The notes beneath the pieces were generated by a model. That model was not told the origin of the DNA and searched no databases. It was given only the letters and a program-made list of their open reading frames with translations. Made by a program: the position numbers and the translations under genes. A DNA stretch of 9,148 nucleotides from Candidatus Giovannonibacteria bacterium RIFCSPHIGHO2_02_43_16 (lineage in GTDB: Bacteria > Patescibacteriota > Minisyncoccia > JACPKW01 > UBA11713). The stretch covers positions 1 through 9,148 of the forward strand of contig MFHJ01000052.1 in the NCBI GenBank assembly GCA_001778545.1, read 5' to 3'. This document shows, in pieces, positions 6,540 through 9,148 of the stretch; positions within the stretch are counted from its first letter, which is position 1, and every line of letters starts with the position of its first letter.

Positions 6540-7689
6540 ATACCAAAGTTAAATCTTTATTCACTGCGGCGAGCCGGGATGACGCAAAGCCGTATTTCTG
6601 CATGCCCATTAAGATGCCGAGGCCGAGAAGAAGAGTAATCGTATGCGATCCGCCGTAGCTTAAAAACGGGAGCGAGATTCCTGTAATCGGCAGAACTCCC
6701 AAATTCATTCCGATATGAATTATAAAATGGCTTAAGATCATGAAAAAGAGCCCGATCCCGAAAAGTTTTTCAAAATTCGATTCCCCCTTGAAAGCAGCGT
6801 TTAAAATTCGCCACAAAAGCAGAGCGTAGAAAGCAAAAAGCACTAATACTCCGACAAGCCCCCACTCTTCAGCAAAAGCCGCGAAAATAAAATCTGTTTC
6901 GTGTTCTGGCAAGAATTCAAGCCGGGACTGCGCTCCATATCCAACCCCCCTCCCAAAAACACCGCCTGACCCAACGGCAATCATAGACTGCAACGCGTTA
7001 TATCCAGCTCCGCGCGGATCCGCTGCTGGGTTTATGAATGTAAAAATTCTTGCTTTCTGATATGGTTCGAGAATGTACAGCCACGAAACTAGGAAAACCG
7101 TTACACCCAATATTAAAACTGAAAAAAGATGCTTTTTAGAAACACCGGAAACCAAAATCATGCCAAGCCAAATCGAGGCGTAAATAATCGCAGAGCCAAG
7201 GTCCGGCTGAAGAAAAATTAAAAGAGTCGGGATTGCGGCATAGATGCCGGATATAATTATATGTTTCACGTGCGCGATTTCAACATGCCTCCTAGAAAAA
7301 TATTTTGCAAGAACTAAAATTAAAATCAATTTCATAATTTCAGCGGGTTCAATCGAAAATAGCCCAAACTGTATCCAAGCGCGAGCGCCTCTGACTGCGT
7401 TTGCCAAAACTAAGAGCGCGATCAAAATTAAAATTCCGGCCGTGTATAAAAAAAGTAGAAGCCAACCGCTCCGTAGAATTCTCCAGTCCACTGCGGACGC
7501 CAGGAAAAACAAAAAAAACCCGGCCAAAATCCAGATCACCTGCCGATTAAAATAATAATTTGCGTCTAAAATTCCCGTGGCGTCCAAATTACCAAGTCCC
7601 TTCATAGTTATAAGCCCGGCCAAAAAAAGCGGGATTATGGCCGCGACGAGAATGATATCAATATTCGGCCTAGTAAAAATTTTCGCCAT
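6538..7689 (-). CDS. rodA: RodA/FtsW-family peptidoglycan glycosyltransferase
   Basis: 383 residues with about ten membrane segments, the normal size for SEDS proteins. These polymerise lipid II into glycan strands in the inner membrane, RodA during elongation with a class B PBP. Hallmarks are GARAWIQFGLFSIEPAEIMK (101-120), QPDLGSA (161-167), the long extracellular loop GYNALQSMIAVGSGGVFGRG (229-248), LPEHETDFIFA (260-270) with D266 at the place of the essential SEDS aspartate, and the C-terminal GVLPITGISLPFLSYGGS (331-348). I prefer RodA to FtsW from overall resemblance, but the two are close and no PBP, MreC or cell-division gene is beside it to decide. The ATG directly follows the stop of the upstream gene (TAAATG), with a GGAG three bases before the ATG, so translation is coupled. 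Confidence 0.95.
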   Translation of the reverse strand: MAKIFTRPNIDIILVAAIIPLFLAGLITMKGLGNLDATGILDANYYFNRQVIWILAGFFLFFLASAVDWRILRSGWLLLFLYTAGILILIALLVLANAVRGARAWIQFGLFSIEPAEIMKLILILVLAKYFSRRHVEIAHVKHIIISGIYAAIPTLLIFLQPDLGSAIIYASIWLGMILVSGVSKKHLFSVLILGVTVFLVSWLYILEPYQKARIFTFINPAADPRGAGYNALQSMIAVGSGGVFGRGVGYGAQSRLEFLPEHETDFIFAAFAEEWGLVGVLVLFAFYALLLWRILNAAFKGESNFEKLFGIGLFFMILSHFIIHIGMNLGVLPITGISLPFLSYGGSHTITLLLGLGILMGMQKYGFASSRLAAVNKDLTLV

Positions 7690-8439
7690 TTACTCCGTCA
7701 GATTTGTCCGCAAATATACTTCCGTCGAAGACGCAAGTTGAATTGGACTGCGCCATGTAAAATAGACATCTTTCGTCATCTCCGCTGAAATTTCGTTAAT
7801 TTTCGAGGTACTCACTCCAATCGCATTTCCGGCTGAGTCATTAAGGATAACTGCGACAAAAACATTTTTTATAGAAAAAAGCGTCTGGTTGCGAAGAACG
7901 ACTTTTACAAGTCCGTTAGGCGCATTATCAAAAGTTTTAGATGAAACGAGAATATTCGCCCGTTCCTTATCGAATTTTTTCCATTTGACTTCCTTAATCT
8001 CGATTGTTGCGCGCGTCGCAACGCGTTCTTTAGTCAAAATCCCACTTTCAAAAATCATGAATTTTTCCCTGGGATTTAAAAAGGTTTTCCCATCTTTCGA
8101 AGCAATAAGAACGTTGTCCGAATATAGGAGAAAAGTATATTCAATTTCCTGTGAACCATAGTACAGATTTGGATTTTCAATCAAGGCAGCGGCATCGTAA
8201 ATTCCTGGGGTGACTTCAAATGGCCGCGCCCACGATACAATCAAATTCTTCGGATCAATCACGCACGCTTCGCACTCCCCTCCGCAATCGATACGCTCCT
8301 CGTTCTGGTTCAGCTTATTATCAAAACAACTTGGCGCCGGCCGAAAATAATATATAACCCCGCCGACGATCGCGAAAAGAATAACCGCCAAAAATATGAA
8401 AATCTTAAGCTGTTTTTTAAATACCCAGGATAAGGCCAT
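7690..8439 (-). CDS. Membrane-anchored extracytoplasmic protein with DCGGxCxxC motif
   Basis: 249 residues. A basic N-terminus and one membrane segment (about 10-31) make it a signal-anchor protein with the bulk outside the cell. Just after the membrane lies C38-F-D-N then N-x2-E and IDCGGECEAC, giving cysteines 38, 52, 56 and 59. The Asp/Asn/Glu pattern resembles a small disulfide or metal/calcium-stabilised knot. The remainder is beta-rich, with repeated strand-like stretches and no catalytic motif. I know the motif from many CPR surface proteins of unknown role. It is co-transcribed and translationally coupled with RodA, so an envelope role is plausible but not shown. No Shine-Dalgarno site precedes the ATG. 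Confidence 0.85.
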   Translation of the reverse strand: MALSWVFKKQLKIFIFLAVILFAIVGGVIYYFRPAPSCFDNKLNQNEERIDCGGECEACVIDPKNLIVSWARPFEVTPGIYDAAALIENPNLYYGSQEIEYTFLLYSDNVLIASKDGKTFLNPREKFMIFESGILTKERVATRATIEIKEVKWKKFDKERANILVSSKTFDNAPNGLVKVVLRNQTLFSIKNVFVAVILNDSAGNAIGVSTSKINEISAEMTKDVYFTWRSPIQLASSTEVYLRTNLTE

Positions 8440-8445
8440 AAGATA

Positions 8446-8451
8446 ATTATA
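8446..8451 (-). promoter_or_regulatory. -10 box for the RodA operon, leaderless spacing
   Basis: A perfect TATAAT on the minus strand, six bases before the ATG at 8439, the same spacing as at 1452. No good -35 lies 16-18 bases upstream (that space is the terminator stem), so this may be a weak or chance site, and read-through from 8642 is the alternative source of transcription. Confidence 0.45.
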
Positions 8452-8452
8452 A

Positions 8453-8492
8453 TAAAAAAGCGCCGGTTCTCACAGGGGGGGATCCGGCGCTT
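8453..8492 (-). terminator. Strong Rho-independent terminator of the candidate RNA
   Basis: A perfect 9-bp stem AAGCGCCGG/CCGGCGCTT (plus 8458-8466 and 8484-8492), with a 17-base loop containing seven consecutive C on the minus strand, then TTTTTTATT. It is the strongest terminator in the window and faces away from the rRNA genes. Confidence 0.85.
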
Positions 8493-8642
8493 GAAATCGG
8501 GTCGGCGAAGGTTACATCCTACCACCGCCGACCGAGCAAACAGCAGAGCGCCGCTGTTTGCAGCCAATCTTCCCGTGAGACTTTGCTGAAGGAGGCAGCA
8601 CGGGAAGCGGCTAACCATAAAATCACCTGAATTGTGAACTTT
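8453..8642 (-). ncRNA. Candidate structured small RNA or leader RNA, about 190 nt
   Basis: This minus-strand unit has a promoter (8648-8676), three hairpins and an intrinsic terminator (8453-8492). Hairpin 1 is a 9-bp stem CTTCCCGTG/CACGGGAAG (plus coordinates 8569-8577 and 8599-8607), enclosing a smaller stem TGCTG/CAGCA (8584-8588, 8596-8600) whose minus-strand loop is CCTCCTT (8589-8595). Hairpin 2 is a perfect 9-bp GCAAACAGC/GCTGTTTGC (8536-8544, 8553-8561) with an 8-base loop. Hairpin 3 is a perfect 8-bp GGTCGGCG/CGCCGACC (8500-8507, 8526-8533). I do not recognise tmRNA, RNase P, 6S, SRP RNA or a known riboswitch. Two readings remain: a free small RNA, or a cis-acting leader that ends transcription 11-14 bases before the RodA operon start codon. 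Confidence 0.6.
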
Positions 8643-8647
8643 TGCCC

Positions 8648-8676
8648 ACCATACCAAATAAAAAACCCATAGTCAA
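8648..8676 (-). promoter_or_regulatory. Extended -10 promoter of the candidate RNA
   Basis: Minus strand TTGACT (8671-8676), a 17-bp spacer, and TATGGT (8648-8653), with TG in the extended -10 position. The predicted start is about 8641-8643. The spacing is the same as in the cluster promoter at 6165-6193, which also has TTGACT and an extended -10. Confidence 0.6.
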
Positions 8677-8684
8677 GACGGGCT
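8660..8684 (-). terminator. Weak candidate terminator of the rRNA operon
   Basis: Minus-strand AGCCC (8680-8684) pairs with GGGTT (8664-8668), including one G-U pair, over an 11-base loop, followed by a run of T. The stem is short. It overlaps the -35 box of the next promoter, so the rRNA operon and the candidate RNA abut. Confidence 0.4.
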
Positions 8685-8690
8685 AAATAA

Positions 8691-8822
8691 ATTGAGAATC
8701 TAGTTCTGGCGACTACCTACTTTCCCTTTTGAGTATCATCGGCAGTACGGCGTTTCACGACCGTGTTCGGAATGGGAACGGGTGGGACCACCGCCTTAAA
8801 TCACCAGAACCAGATTCTCAAT
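8691..8822 (-). other. Long processing helix around 5S rRNA
   Basis: Bases 8691-8712 and 8801-8822 are complementary over 22 positions, with two G-U type pairs and no bulge. This extends the 5S terminal helix well beyond the mature ends on both sides, as expected for a precursor cut by a double-strand-specific RNase. Confidence 0.7.
8703..8811 (-). rRNA. rrf: 5S ribosomal RNA
   Basis: The minus strand contains the conserved 5S core: GGCGGTGGTCCCACC, then TTCCCATTCCGAACACGG, GTGAAACGCCGTA and GCCGATGATACT. The ends pair as TTCTGGTGA with TCGCCAGAA. The mature ends are estimated from the terminal helix and may be off by a few bases. At about 109 nt it is slightly shorter than the usual 115-120. 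It lies downstream of 23S in the usual bacterial order. Confidence 0.95.
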
Positions 8823-8859
8823 AATCTGGCCACCAAAAAATTATTTTAAAGCACTTAAA

Positions 8860-9148
<289 letters not shown>

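Noticed and set aside
7244..7555. 103-codon plus-strand open frame
   Set aside because: Antisense to the RodA gene, with no ribosome site and a composition that mirrors membrane codons.
8577..8607. SRP RNA-like stretch on the plus strand (GAAGGAGGCAGC)
   Set aside because: It resembles the GGAAGGNAGCAGC part of SRP RNA, but the conserved GUCAGG side and the GNRA loop are missing. The promoter and terminator signals also point to the minus strand.
8453..8642. tmRNA, RNase P or 6S RNA
   Set aside because: There is no tRNA-like T-arm or CCA end, no resume-codon peptide, no RNase P conserved core, and no long closing helix joining the two ends as in 6S.

Overview
The window looks like a piece of a Patescibacteria (Candidate Phyla Radiation, Parcubacteria-like) genome. 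Four things point there: small tightly packed genes, several protein families that I know mainly as conserved hypotheticals in CPR genomes (zinc-ribbon/Cys-repeat protein, split TraD-like ATPase module, sigma-region-4/HARE-HTH protein, DCGGxCxxC membrane protein), promoters placed so close to start codons that the mRNAs would be leaderless or nearly so, and scarce Shine-Dalgarno sites. TGA is used as a stop (ends of the genes at 1710 and 6476), so the TGA-as-glycine code of Gracilibacteria/Absconditabacteria does not apply. The lineage call is from recognition, not from a search.

Layout. 1-1401 (minus) is the 5' part of a Cys-rich zinc-ribbon protein cut by the window edge. It shares a 50-bp divergent promoter region with a small plus-strand coiled-coil-type gene (1452-1702) that carries a one-base deletion. 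1710-6151 (minus) is a four-gene cluster, read from 6151 down: a sigma-region-4-like/HARE-HTH regulator, a 435-aa membrane protein, a 187-aa membrane-anchored protein with a HEPN-like RNxxxH motif, and a TraD/VirD4-like ATPase with a palindrome-rich tail. A strong promoter sits at its head, back to back with the promoter of a 70-aa acidic plus-strand protein (6264-6476), the only gene here with a perfect AAGGAGG. A bidirectional terminator (6503-6539) separates that gene from the convergent pair 8439-6538 (minus), a DCGGxCxxC membrane-anchored protein and the peptidoglycan polymerase RodA/FtsW.

Upstream of that pair, 8453-8642 (minus) is not explained by a normal gene. It has its own extended -10 promoter, three strong hairpins and a Rho-independent terminator, and so looks like an about 190-nt small RNA or a cis-acting leader. 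One hairpin loop is CCUCCUU, identical to the ribosomal anti-Shine-Dalgarno core, and the terminator loop holds seven C. The right edge (minus) holds 5S rRNA with an unusually long flanking helix and the 3' end of 23S rRNA.

Working together: the 6151-1710 cluster reads as one regulated module for membrane-associated DNA handling (secretion, conjugation or uptake is not resolved), the RodA pair belongs to the cell envelope, and the right end is the end of an rRNA operon followed by the candidate RNA.
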